Assembly (NCBI RefSeq): GCF_014898055.3
Contig: NW_023601322.1
Coordinates: 66,058,740 to 66,122,739 of the forward strand
DNA: 64,000 bases
From: Talpa occidentalis
Taxonomy: Eukaryota > Chordata > Mammalia > Eulipotyphla > Talpidae
Reading direction: 5' to 3'
The position numbers were made by a program, and so were the translations under genes. Below the pieces are notes generated by a model. That model did no database searches. It was not told the DNA's origin and was given only the letters and a program-made list of their open reading frames with translations. Of this stretch, positions 13,294 through 23,589 are shown in pieces (position 1 is the stretch's first letter; every line of letters begins with the position of its first letter).

Positions 13294-13612
13294 GGGCCTC
13301 CCCAGTGGCGCAGCGGTTGAGCGCTCGGTTGCGAAGCTGCCCGCGGCCTCTGCGGCGCCAGTTCGATCCCCGGCTGCTCCCCGGCCACCAGAGGAGGGTC
13401 CCACATGGTGCGCAGACCTCTCCTGCCGCCCGCTGCTCCCCTCAGCAGTGTACTTCGGTCCTTCTGCCTGCTCTGCTCCCCACTCTGGCTCTGGTGAATT
13501 CTCTCACCCTCCCGCGCTTCTGACTGTACCCAGTGCATGTATAAACAAAACAAACAAACAAATAAATAAATAAATAAAAACATGCCTCTATTAAAAAAAA
13601 AAAAAAAAAAAA
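13294..13612 (+). mobile_element. tRNA-derived SINE, young subfamily, extended tail
   Basis: Near-consensus copy (GGCGCAGCGGTTGAGCGC, CAGTTCGATCCCC) directly after an L1 fragment. Its tail continues AAACAAAC..AAATAAAT, then CATGCCTCTATT and a poly-A. This 3' block is shared with 8,417-8,747. Confidence 0.9.
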
Positions 13613-13825
13613 GATATTTTAACTGTCTTTCTTACAGAAGCACACAGATATTTCCTGGGATGAGGCAGTGAGTCTGATTTGCTTCCTCCCTCCCCATTGC
13701 TCCTGATATCAACCGGGAACCTGAGCACACAGCCAGTAGCACTTTCCTCTTTTTCCCTAGCCAGCTTGTTGCTGTTGCCTCATAAATTCATTCTCTAAAA
13801 CATCCTTCAGAAAGAGTCATTAAAA

Positions 13826-14113
13826 GGCCCTCCCTGGCGGCACAAGGGGTTAAGTCTCAGCACTATGAAGCTATCTGCTGCCACAGTCGCACAAGTTCTG
13901 GAGTTTGATCCCCAGACAGGGATCTAACCCACATATGGTGCAGCAGACCTCTCCTGTCTCGCCTGCTGCTCCCCTCAGCAGTGTATTTCAATCAATCCAC
14001 CTATTCTGTTCCCCACTCTGTCTCTAGTGAATCCTCTCATTCTCCCCACACCTCTGGCCTACACCCCAGTTTTTCTATGTGTAAATAAATAAAATAAATC
14101 TAAAAAAAAAAAA
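13826..14113 (+). mobile_element. tRNA-derived SINE, older subfamily
   Basis: Head GGCCCTCCCTGGCGGCACAA with GGGGTTAAGTCTCAGCACTATGAAG-type anticodon region (the older type). AAAGAGTCA target duplication at 13,811 and 14,114. Diverged. Confidence 0.85.
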
Positions 14114-15879
14114 AAAGAGTCAGGTAGAGGAACCAAAATGGATGAGATTCTGGTAACCCATCTCTCTGACCAGACTAGGGAGGTCATAATCCTCTCCCAA
14201 AAAGGAAGAGACAACTCCCAACTCAGGCTCCAACCAGTCAGAAAGGAAGGACAAAGTTAGAAGGAAAACACAGAGACTGCTGTTTTTCTCCTGCCCTTTC
14301 CTTGTCACATACACTCAACACACATTCCCTTTGGGAAACAGATAAAACAGCAGGGGGCAGTTGGGCAGGTCCACCCTGGCTAATTAATGCCATCATATCC
14401 CACTGGCAGAACCCCCTTCTGGCTTTAGGGAAAGGAGAATTGTGCTATGGACATTTGTCAGCAAAAAGGACCAGCTGTGGTTTGGGGGATAACATCATAC
14501 CAGGCACCCAGCTGCTTCCGGCCATGCCAGGGACTTCACTCCACTGGGGAAGTGGCTGCAGTCAATTAAATATTATCATGACACAATTTTCTTGACTACT
14601 CCTACGGTCTTCTCTAATGCAACTAAGCCAACAGAATACAAGTAGGAGTAAAAATCGTGCAGAAATTTGAGCTGCTCTCAGGAGACAGTATCTAAGTTTT
14701 GTTTCTCACACAATATACTTCCAAGATTACAGAAATATTCCTTACCTTTCACTAATCAAGAGAGTCTCTTTCTCCATCTTATTTTGGGGATTCTTTTTCT
14801 TTCCCTTCTCTTTAGTGCAGGTATCACTGGAGCAGTGATTAATCCTAAAACGAAATTTTGAATTAATCATATACATCTGGACTTAGAAGAAAGCGTTGCA
14901 TCGAAAAATAGATTCTTTCTAGAACCTTGTGGATTTTTCTCCCTGACCCGATACCTCACTTTCCTACTCCATAGAACTTTATTTTCCTAAGTTAACCTCA
15001 GTAGGCGGAAAAAAAAAAATGAAACATTTCTGGTTGGAGGAGGGGGAGAGGGGAAACAAGCAAATACAGTGAGGCCCCCCTGGTCCCCATCTGTTCCAAA
15101 TCTTCCCCTCACAGGATGTAATGTCTAAAAAGCAAGAAAAATACTCCTTCCTTTTCCAACATTCAGCAGGATCTTGCATGCAAAGAGAAGAATGTCTGGT
15201 TACTCTGTGGGTTTTCATCTGCTTTTTAACTCACATGTTGCCGAATAACACTGGCCCCTCCATCCCATTTCCCACTCCCCAACCTCAAAATCCTGGTGAG
15301 ATGGGGCCAGGAGGCAGCAGGGTTCACCACTTGGGGTGAACATCCTAGTTCTGGCAAGGAGTTCCCTCCCCAACCCCCTCCACACCACCAACCCCTTTGG
15401 CACAATGGATTAGTTCTAAACCCTGCCAATGACTTTTGCAGATTTCTTAGCTAAAGACATGCCAGAGGGATGCCTGGGCCCCCAGAGGAAGTGGAGCTGC
15501 ACCTGAAGGTAAAAGGGGTGGCCTCAGAATCCTGAACTTCTTGTTCTAAGCTCTCACCCCCACCCCCTTTCCAGGCACTTTGCGCATACGGATGTACACA
15601 CACAGCCAACTCCTGGACATCTGAACAGGAAGGATGTTCCCCAGTAGCTCGAGACAGCCGTCACTGATGCCTTTCCAGGACTGGGAGGGCGATATTTATA
15701 GGAAGGGCAGCTGGCCAAGCTAGACCAGCTCCAACTTTATTTTAACCACCTTTCTTTCCATTTTCTGTAGTTCTCCTTGGAGTTAAATGGAGAGGCATTC
15801 CTCTCTTTATTGCTTGATTTTTATACAATGACTGAGGCCCTCATTAAAATGATCATGAAAACCTGACTAAAAAGATGGA
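14114..15879. other. No gene recognised
   Basis: Repeat-poor block of 1.7 kb holding the CTCF-like motif at 14,348. 15,640-15,860 is also repeat-free with TTTATAGG and TAACCACC motifs. No exon called. Confidence 0.5.
14348..14360 (+). promoter_or_regulatory. CTCF-like motif
   Basis: CAGCAGGGGGCAG matches the core of the CTCF consensus (CCASYAGRKGGC with one deviation at the first C). It lies in repeat-free sequence. Binding is not shown. Confidence 0.45.
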
Positions 15880-16349
15880 GAAGGACCTACATAATCTGCC
15901 CCTCCCCCAGCCACTGCTTCTTAATCTCCCTCTCCACTGCCCCCAGACACCTTCACCTCTACCCACTTGAGCCCCAATTCATGCTCCTTGGCACATGTTC
16001 AGCAACAGGATCCCCTGTTGCCCCCTGCCATCCTCCAAATGAGCAAAGATGTCTTAGCCTGGATGCAAATCATACTTCCTTCCAGGCCTCACACCTTATC
16101 ACATCCTATAAGGTTGATCTCCCCCGACCCCACTCTTCTCTGACCTTGTTTCCTACTCCTCTTTCCCCACAAATGTCCTCCTTGCTACTGTTCAAATCCC
16201 CAAGCATGCTCCTCAGGACCTTTGCTCTTGCTGTTCCTTCTTTGGGGGACATCTTCCCCTGAGGGGTTTGAAAGTTTGGTTCCCTCAAATTAGATTTCTG
16301 CCTGAAAACATCTCCCTAAACAGAGCTTGCTAACACCCCGCAATCTCTC
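15880..16349 (+). mobile_element. L2 (LINE-2) fragment, part 1
   Basis: The pyrimidine-rich L2 3' ORF/UTR pattern, including the 'cctttgctcttgctgttcct' core. It continues after a SINE at 16,618-16,680 ('cctgttttatttttcctcac') and after the LTR at 17,357. Confidence 0.6.
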
Positions 16350-16617
16350 TTTTTTAAAAAAAAGACTTATTTATTTATACAAGAACCGGGGTACAGGCCA
16401 GATGTGCGGGAGGATGAGAGGATTCACCAGAGACAGAGCGGGTAACAGAACAGGCAGACAGATGAAATACACTGTTGAGGGGAGCAGTGGGCGAGAAAGG
16501 AGAGGTCTGCTCGCCATGTGGGTTGCTCTGCGGCCAGTAGGGATAGAACCGGCACTGCAGAGGCTGCAGACAGCTTCACAGTGCAGCACTCAACCGCCTG
16601 CGCCACCAGGGAGGCCC
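16350..16617 (-). mobile_element. tRNA-derived SINE
   Basis: Reverse copy inserted in an L2, with duplicated ACCCCGCA.TATC flanks. The tail shows AAGTCTT before the T run. Confidence 0.86.
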
Positions 16618-16680
16618 TACCCCGCACTATCTTAACCACTCTATCCCACCCTGTTTTATTTTTCCTCACAGCATCTTTCA
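16618..16680 (+). mobile_element. L2 fragment, part 2
   Basis: Short middle piece of the same L2, between a SINE and the LTR. It contains the typical 'ccctgttttatttttcctca' phrase. Confidence 0.5.
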
Positions 16681-17356
16681 TCACAAGACTCTCTCCTTGG
16701 TCAAACTTTAGTCAGGCTCCACTAAACCATTTTCTTCAGCAGGCCTCTACATTGGCCTGCCTTCAGCAGAGAATCCTTCTAAGTCATCTCCTCCCACTGA
16801 GAGCTGATCAAGTTCCTCACACCCACCTCAGCCTGCCTACTACCAGAATCCCCCTACCCATGAATTCTCCTCTTTCTAAAAAAAAAAATAAATAAGATTG
16901 ATTTATTTATGCATACAAGAGCTGGGGTACAAGCCAGAAATGTGGGAGGTGAGAGGATTCACCAGAGACAGAGTGGGGAACAGAACAGGCAGACTGACTG
17001 AAATACACTGCTGAGGGGAGCAGCGGGCAAGACAGGAGAGGTCTGCCTTACCATGTGGGTCACTCCCTGACCGGCCGGGGATTGAACTCGAGCTGCAGAG
17101 GCTGCGGATTGCTTCATAGTGCAGTGCTTAAACTCTTGCGCCACCAGGGAGGCCCCTGAATTCTCCTCTTAGTAATTTTCCAACCACTGACTCCCTTACT
17201 GTGTAAATTATAAATCCTCAGTTAGGTCTTTGTTTTATGCAGATTTTAGTTTAACCTCTCTTCCCTATTGCAATAGAGTTGAATCTCACTACAATAGTCT
17301 TCAGGGGAAAACAATTTCCTTACCATTTTAACAAGTGTCAATAATTTTTCTATAAC
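16681..17356 (+). mobile_element. Solo LTR, same family as 3,827-4,509, split by SINE
   Basis: Shares the start, middle and end blocks of the LTR at 3.8 kb. It is split by the SINE at 16,876-17,155, with perfect 14-bp target duplications TGAATTCTCCTCTT (16,861-16,874 and 17,157-17,170). L2 sequence lies on both sides, so the LTR appears to have landed in an L2. No internal viral sequence is present. Confidence 0.6.
16876..17155 (-). mobile_element. tRNA-derived SINE
   Basis: Reverse copy inside an LTR with perfect TGAATTCTCCTCTT target duplications. These define its limits precisely. Confidence 0.9.
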
Positions 17357-17500
17357 ACCACCTCACATCATCTGTCTCCATCCATTAGACTGTAAGCTCC
17401 ACAAGGACAGGGTTTCTATGTATAGATCTAGCTACCCCCACTTGTTTCTTAGTTTGTTTACCAACCACCCTCTCTGAGAGGTCATTCCTGACTTTTCTAA
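17357..17500 (+). mobile_element. L2 fragment, part 3
   Basis: Resumes with 'tagactgtaagctccacaag' and 'gacagggtttct', the L2 3' region expected right after part 2. Confidence 0.55.
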
Positions 17501-18600
17501 GACTTGATCCTATCCTACACCCAGAAGCCATCATACTGATGAATCAGAGATAATCTCTGCCACAATATGTCTTTTTAATTTGTTAATTATATAATACACA
17601 GAAGAAAGCATAGAAGTCTATCTTCACCATCTGCCCTCATTCCCTTCCACACCTCCACAACATCCTACTTTCAGTCTGTTTTCTCTGTTAGACATCCATG
17701 CACATATCTGTTTGCATAGCTCCACACTCCCCTCCATCTTTCGCAAGCCACAGGAGGCTTTCCTCCCTCCATTTGGGTCAGCTTCCCTGCAGGAGGGAGA
17801 TGAAGTCAACAGAGCCAGCCATTCTCAGCTCACAGCGAGCTACCTGAGCCCAAATGCTTGGCCCAGAAAGGCACAGTGGGTCAGGGCCCTCGTGGTTGGT
17901 GAATCCGGCCTCCTTGCAAGTTGGTTGCAGAAACCACCCAAGTAGGTTTTCACACAAAGGAAAAGTAAACAGATGAAGGCTCGTCCTTAGCCCTTTGAGC
18001 CGCTCAAGGAGAGCAAACCTTCAAATGTTTGTTGAAGAGCTAATCCGATTTGAAAATGCTTTGAAAGGGCTGGAAGAGGAAGTACCAACTACTGACCACC
18101 CCCTCCACTGGCCTACAGCCTAAATGTGGTCACTTTCCACTCCCTTGGCCCCTGTCTCAGGGGGACTGTATACACAAAGACCCAGAGACTCAGAAAGGTA
18201 CCTGGGGCAGAAGTGGGAACCAACCCACATACCATGAGAGCAAAGGCTCATCTTCCTGCTAAGAAAGGCTTCTTGAGAGCAGAAAACTGACTGGATTGGA
18301 AAGTGCAGACTCTTCATAGCAGCCTTCACCCCAAGGCATGTTCACCTCACTCAACCCTACAAATTTAAAAGATACTGAAGCGTCCTTGTCCCTCTTCCTC
18401 AGAGGCACCTAATTATCTTCCCTAGCCCCAAGTCCACCCGAAGTAGGTTTTATTTCTGGCAGCCAAGTCATTCTCTGACCTTCAGGTAAAATGAGTTTAC
18501 AAGTGTGCTTGCCGAACAACAATTATCAGAAAAGTGAACCCTTCTCAAATATGTAGGTCGTGTTTCCCTCAGACAACTTCACCAGATCCTATCACCCACT
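17500..18600. other. No gene recognised
   Basis: Mostly unique, with no interspersed repeat called confidently. Frames at 17,712-17,945 and on the minus strand are unsupported. Confidence 0.45.
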
Positions 18601-18611
18601 ACCATCATGCT

Positions 18612-18690
18612 AGGGTGACCAATCATCCCAGGTTGTGAGGGACCATCCCGGTTCTAGCACTGAAAGTACCATATCATGGGATGGTAAGTC
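18612..18690. mobile_element. Short palindromic DNA-transposon fossil (TAGGGTGACCA type)
   Basis: Begins TAGGGTGACCAATCATCCCA and ends with a degraded complementary copy (GGGATGGTAAGTCACC). The 'gttctagcactgaaagtac' centre matches a mammal-wide non-autonomous hAT family, whose name I do not assign. Confidence 0.5.
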
Positions 18691-18897
18691 ACCGATCATA
18701 TCAGCTTCCCCATTCTCCTCCCCCCAGTTTCAGAGTGGGCACACATTTCAGGAAGATGGGCTTCCTGGTATTGCTCCCTAATCCCTTGCTGGGTTTTACC
18801 AGGGGAAGAATATTGAAAAGTGGTAAATCTAGAGGATGAATTAGTTTCAATCAGAGGCTTTAGTTTAAAAAGGAGGTAAACAAGAAAAATATTAAAC

Positions 18898-19055
18898 ACT
18901 CAGCACTTTCTCAGCTACATATACAAAACCTTGTTTAATTTAATTCTGTGAGGTAAACACCATTTCCCAGATGGGGAAAACGAAATCCAGGTCCACAGAT
19001 AATAGCTAGTAAAGTTGGGATCCCAACCCAGGCAGAGTAACACCAGGGATCCATC
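18898..19055 (-). mobile_element. MIR fragment
   Basis: Reverse MIR with 'accatttcccagatgggga' and 'aatagctagtaaagttggga'. Confidence 0.55.
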
Positions 19056-19484
19056 AACTTACTATCTAATACTGTGATCCCTAAAGATGAAGAGTACTTG
19101 TTATTCTGATTATGGAGGACAAAAAGAACATGAAGGCTAGACTGGCAACATTTACATATCTGGAGCAACTCACAAAGAAAACGGGATTGTAAGACCAAGA
19201 TGATGGGGCTTTCTTCTATAGAAGGGGCCCCTAGTTGCCATGGGGAGAGAATCAGTTTCATGGACAGTTATGGCTGCCCTTCAGGCAGAGCCTCATCACC
19301 ATGACCTTCTAACATGGACCCTGCCCTATCACCCTTCTGCCGGCTGCCAGATGAATCCACTAAATCCAGATCTGATTGTGTTCTCCAATATTTCTGATGT
19401 GCCCAGTGCTGCACTACAGAACAAAACTAAGCCTAAATCTTATTCATTGCCTTGAACTTTTAAATGCAGGCTGACTTCATAGGA

Positions 19485-19734
19485 ATTAATTTGGTAGGAC
19501 AGGTAACAAACCTTTATAAATGTTCATGTCCTTTGACTTTATAATCTCCTTTCTAAGAATTTTCCCCAAGGAAATGCTTACAACAGACAGTAATTGGAGA
19601 AGGGTGATACTTTCACAAACAGGTGTTACCTCAAACAATGAGCCTGCAATAATTCCTATGACAAATAATAAGAAACGATATATATATACACTCAACTGAA
19701 TAGTTGCACCATTAAAATGTACGTTTATGAGAAC
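19485..19734 (+). mobile_element. Old L1-like fragment (left flank of the younger L1)
   Basis: An AT-rich stretch with phrases typical of ancient L1 3' ORF2 ('ccccaaggaaatgctta' type). The flank at 21,255-21,395 looks like its continuation. Highly diverged, so the family is uncertain. Confidence 0.4.
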
Positions 19735-21250
19735 TCAAAAATAGCATGGAAAGTTCTCAGGCTACCACCACAAAAAAATCCCACATAGTGAAAGCTCTCC
19801 TGACTAAAAGGGGGAAGAATGGAGTCATTACACTCCCAGGCTTCAAATAATACTACAAAGCCATTATAATAAAAACATCGTGGTAATGGAACAAAAACGG
19901 ACACACAGATGAATAGAATCAAATTGAAAGCTCAGAAATAAAACCACACATATATGGTCAACAAATCTATCACAAAGGAGCAAAAAAATATGCACTGGAA
20001 TAAGGAAAGCCTCTTCAATAAATAGTGCTGGGAAAACTAAACTGCAACATGCAAAATAATAGAATTAGACTATCTCACACCACATACAAAAACCAACTCA
20101 ACATGATAAAAGACTTGAATGTAAGACCTGACAACATAAAATATGTAGAAGAAAACATAGGCAAAACACTCCATGACATAAACCTAAGAAACATCTTTGA
20201 GGAATCTTCCACAGACGCAAGGAAAACAAAGGAGAAGATAAAGGGCTGGGACTACATCAAACTAAAAAGTTTCTAGATAGCAAAAGGGACAATAATCAAA
20301 ACAAAGAGACAGCGTACTGATGGGAGAAAATATTTGCACACCATAGGATGGATAAGGGACTGATATCAAAGCTCTACAAAGAGCTTACACAACTCAACAA
20401 AAACAAAGCAAACAACCCAGTCGAAAAATGGGCAGAAGAACTAAAATGACACTTGTCCAAAGAAGAAATGCAAATGAACAGGCATGTGAAAAAATGTTCA
20501 ACGTCACTAATCAAGGAAACGCAAAACAAGACCACAAGATACCACTTTACTGCAGTGAGAATAGCCCATATTCAAAAAACAAAAACAAACAAACAAAAAA
20601 AAAAACGGAACTAATGCTGGAGAGGATATGGAGACAAAGGAGCCTTCTTGCACAGCTGATAGGCATGTAAACTAGTCCAGACACTACGGAACACTGTGTG
20701 GAGGTGCCTTAGAATACTAAAAATGGATCTACCGTATGATCCAGTGATTCCACTTCCAGGAATCTACACAAAGGACACAAAAACAGTGATTCAAAAGGAA
20801 ACCTGCATTCTCTGTTTATTGAAACACTACTTACAAAGCCAAGATATGTAAATAACCCAAATGCCCCAAAAGACATGAATGGATCAAGAAGTTGTGGTAT
20901 ATTTAACAACGGAGTATTACTCAGCAATCAAAAAAGAAACTGAGGCCCTTTGCAGCGACATGGATGGAGATGGAGGGGATTATGCTAGACGAAAAAAGTC
21001 AGAAGGAAAAAGATAAATACCGACGGTGTCATTTATGTGTGGAACATAGAGGAACCAAACAAAACGTCAAGAAAAATCAAAACTAGCAAGCTGAAGACAG
21101 AACTGAGGCATAACGGAAAGGAGTGGGAGCGAGGGTAGTCAAACCAGGGGAGAGAAGAACACAGGGGAATATGGTGATGGTTCACAGGTGACTGGGTGGC
21201 GGGTGAGCTAAGGGGACTACAACAATGTAAGAAAAAATAAATGAATAAAA
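19735..21250 (+). mobile_element. L1 (LINE-1), 5'-truncated, 3' half of ORF2 plus 3' end
   Basis: Sequence and broken translation follow the C-terminal part of L1 ORF2. A frame at 20,025-20,276 encodes recognisable L1 text such as KDLNVRPDNIKYVEENIGKT and WDYIKLKSF. Farther on come the conserved 'cysteine-rich' region and the terminal WIK.. block, then an A-rich tail at about 21,230-21,255. Frameshifts and stops (for example after KSF at 20,276) make it dead. The 5' end is truncated, as in most L1 copies. It appears to sit inside an older L1 whose pieces flank it. Confidence 0.85.
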
Positions 21251-21254
21251 AACT

Positions 21255-21395
21255 AAAGTTCTTAGGCTACGATGTTGAGCGCAAAAAGCAGAAAATTATA
21301 TACAGTGGTATCACAACTTCATGAAAACAGAAACATTACAGAAAAAAGACTGGCAGGAAATGAACAAGGTAAAAAAAACAAAAAAAACCACCTAA
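21255..21395 (+). mobile_element. Old L1-like fragment (right flank of the younger L1)
   Basis: Resembles the 3' part of ancient mammalian L1M elements and ends in A-rich sequence. Best read as the continuation of 19,485-19,734 after an L1-into-L1 insertion. Confidence 0.4.
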
Positions 21396-21399
21396 CAAT

Positions 21400-21556
21400 A
21401 AGCATCCTGCTGTTTTTTACATGCTTATCTCATTTAATCCTTAAGGCAAGTCTACAAGTTAGGAACACTTTTTAATGCTCATTGTACCACTGAGAAAGGA
21501 AGCTCCAAGAGGATAATTAAGCTGCCTAACAGTTGCCCACAGCTAATAAGGGGGAA
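21400..21556 (-). mobile_element. MIR fragment
   Basis: Reverse MIR ('ttatctcatttaatccttaa', 'gttgcccacagctaataagg'). Confidence 0.5.
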
Positions 21557-21769
21557 AGAAATGATCTCAGATTTGCCTGAGGAAGGTTCATGCCCTCATC
21601 CTCCACATGCAACCACACCCAAATGTACAGAGCAGCTTGATTTGACTGTGGAACTGCTGGCAACTTCTTTCCCTCTCTACTTTCTAATTTTCCAAATTGC
21701 CTGCACAGATGATGTACGACATTTTTTAATGTTATTTAAAAAAAAACTTTTCAAGGGTAACGCAGGCTT

Positions 21770-22680
21770 CTAGTACTTGGTGTGTCATATTATTTTAATG
21801 TAGAAAACAGTAAACTCAGGAAAAAACAATATTTAAAAAACAACAACAAACCTTCACCTCAAACTCAAAATTCTCCACAGCTCGGCTCTCCGCCTTCCAG
21901 CTGCATTTCCCATTCCTTCTTCACAGGAGGTAAGTCACCAAGCTAAGTCACTAAATGACGTGGTCAGATCTCCGCTTTGGAAAGGCCAGCTCCGGGGGAA
22001 GAGGTAGGAGGGATAGTGAGGCAGAGGGTGCAGAAGCTCTGGGCCAGTGAGGGCCTGCGGCAGCCCCCAGGGAAACCACCTGGCAAATGGCCCCTGCGTT
22101 GCCCACAGGCGGGAAGGCCCTGTCCAGAGTGCCCAAGGGAAAGAAATTGTCTTTGGGAAACCATCAGCATCAAACAAAAGAAACAGCAAGACGGCCTGAG
22201 GCAGCATCTGGGCGGGGCACCTGGGTCCTCCCCACCTCAGCTCTTCCACCTGTGAGCTCCAGAGCTTGACCTGCCGCGTGCGCATGCGTTTTTCTGTGCA
22301 CGCGTGCGCGCATGTGTACATGTGCGCACGTGCATGCAGGGCTATTCCTTCCTGGGAGCCCGCAATCAGTGACACCTGTAGCTAGCGGCCACTGCCTAGA
22401 AGCTCCAAGAGAAGTGGGGCGACGGTGAGGACCACCACTATCCACACCAACACTCTGGACCTGGCCTCCCTGAAAGTAGTTGTTTCTAGCTTGAACGAGG
22501 GAGCAGAATTTGAGAAAACAAATCACAGACAGCTTGGCTGCAGCAGAGCAGTAGCAGTGCAAAGTGTGAAAAGTTGCAACAAAGATGCTCAAATTTCACT
22601 CACTTTTCCCAACCCTTGCACTCTGGCGGACTTTTCAAGTAATGAAGCCACAATATTGCTGGTGAAAATAAATCAAAAGG
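21770..22680. other. No gene recognised
   Basis: Moderately GC-rich segment (21,950-22,420) with overlapping frames on both strands that look like composition effects. Includes the alternating CG/CA tract. Confidence 0.45.
22274..22338. repeat. Alternating CG/CA/TG palindromic tract
   Basis: Long alternating purine-pyrimidine sequence (GCGTGCGCATGCG, a short T break, then GCACGCGTGCGCGCATGTGT and ACATGTGCGCACGTGCATGC). The centre is a near-perfect palindrome around GTGTACATG. Confidence 0.8.
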
Positions 22681-22685
22681 AGGAA

Positions 22686-22850
22686 ACTTTGACAGTGGTT
22701 CTCAGCCCTTGGAGTGCCTCCGGGAGGGAAGGGGGAATAAAGGAGCGGGCACTATTTAAAATGTAGATTTTAGGCTCACCCATTAACATTCTGATTTCCT
22801 AGAGATCTTGCTCAGTCCTAAGAGTCTGCAGTGGAATGAACATTTCTGTT
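22686..22850 (+). mobile_element. MER5-like hAT transposon fragment
   Basis: Starts CAGTGGTTCTCAGCCCTTGG, the hallmark terminal inverted repeat of MER5A/B non-autonomous hAT elements. Followed by 'tttaaaatgtagattttagg'. The other end has decayed. Confidence 0.6.
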
Positions 22851-23149
22851 GGTTCCGGCATCTTGTTCACTTAAAGACAAACATTTGGGAAATAGTTTAT
22901 TTTTTTAAGTGTATTACAAAGTGTATACAGGGATTGCTTTGTATTATTTTTGCAACTTATCTGTAAGACAAACAATTTCAAAATAAAATTTAAAATATAA
23001 AAGCGATAAAACTTATTTATTTTAATATATAAAATAAAAATAGTAAAATAGTACATTAGGTAAAGCGAAAAATGGACCCCTGCCTCAGTGCTCAAGCTCC
23101 ATCAGTCCCAACTTTCCAAACTAGCTACTCTGAACGGTTATTTATTAGT

Positions 23150-23450
23150 AAACAAAGTAGGTCTTTTTGTATGTGCCTTTTCATTCTGTAACAATGATTA
23201 ATGCCTGCAACAATGTGATGACAATAACTCTCAAAATTGTTGGTTGAAGTTCAAATTCATACAGCTCTTTTTGAAAAGCAATTTAGTGATATGTATCAAA
23301 AGCCATAAAAATATTTTAGGCACTTTAGAGATTGCAATATGTGGTAGTATCTAACAAAAAATAAATGAAACAGTCATACTCTTGACCATGTCTAGGAATC
23401 TTTATCTTAAAGACATCACTGTCATGAATAGCAGGCAATCTTTAAAAAAA
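23150..23450 (+). mobile_element. Old L1/HAL1-like fragment
   Basis: Diverged AT-rich stretch with L1-like phrases ('tgaaaagcaatttagtgata', 'atctttatcttaaagacatc') and an A run at the end. Confidence 0.35.
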
Positions 23451-23589
23451 AAAAAACAAACTATTATGATAAGAATACTTATCATTGCTACATTATAATA
23501 AATTATAGATACAATGATGTACAACAGGTTTCTGGAGCTTATTCATGTTGCCTGACTAAAGCTTTATGCACCCCAATTAGTAACTCTGC

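Noticed and set aside
13294..13380. Possible functional tRNA gene
   Set aside because: Box A and B are present, but they are the head of a SINE. The cloverleaf does not close, and the head is followed by the SINE body.
13131..13523. 130-residue + frame
   Set aside because: Fusion of an L1 ORF2 remnant with SINE sequence. Not a gene.
16016..16031. Second CTCF-like motif (minus strand, GGCAGGGGGCAAC)
   Set aside because: Lies within an L2 fragment and matches the core only partly. Not listed as a feature.
22425..22766. 113-residue + frame
   Set aside because: No recognisable similarity; its end runs into a MER5-like transposon. No start context or splice signals supporting an exon.
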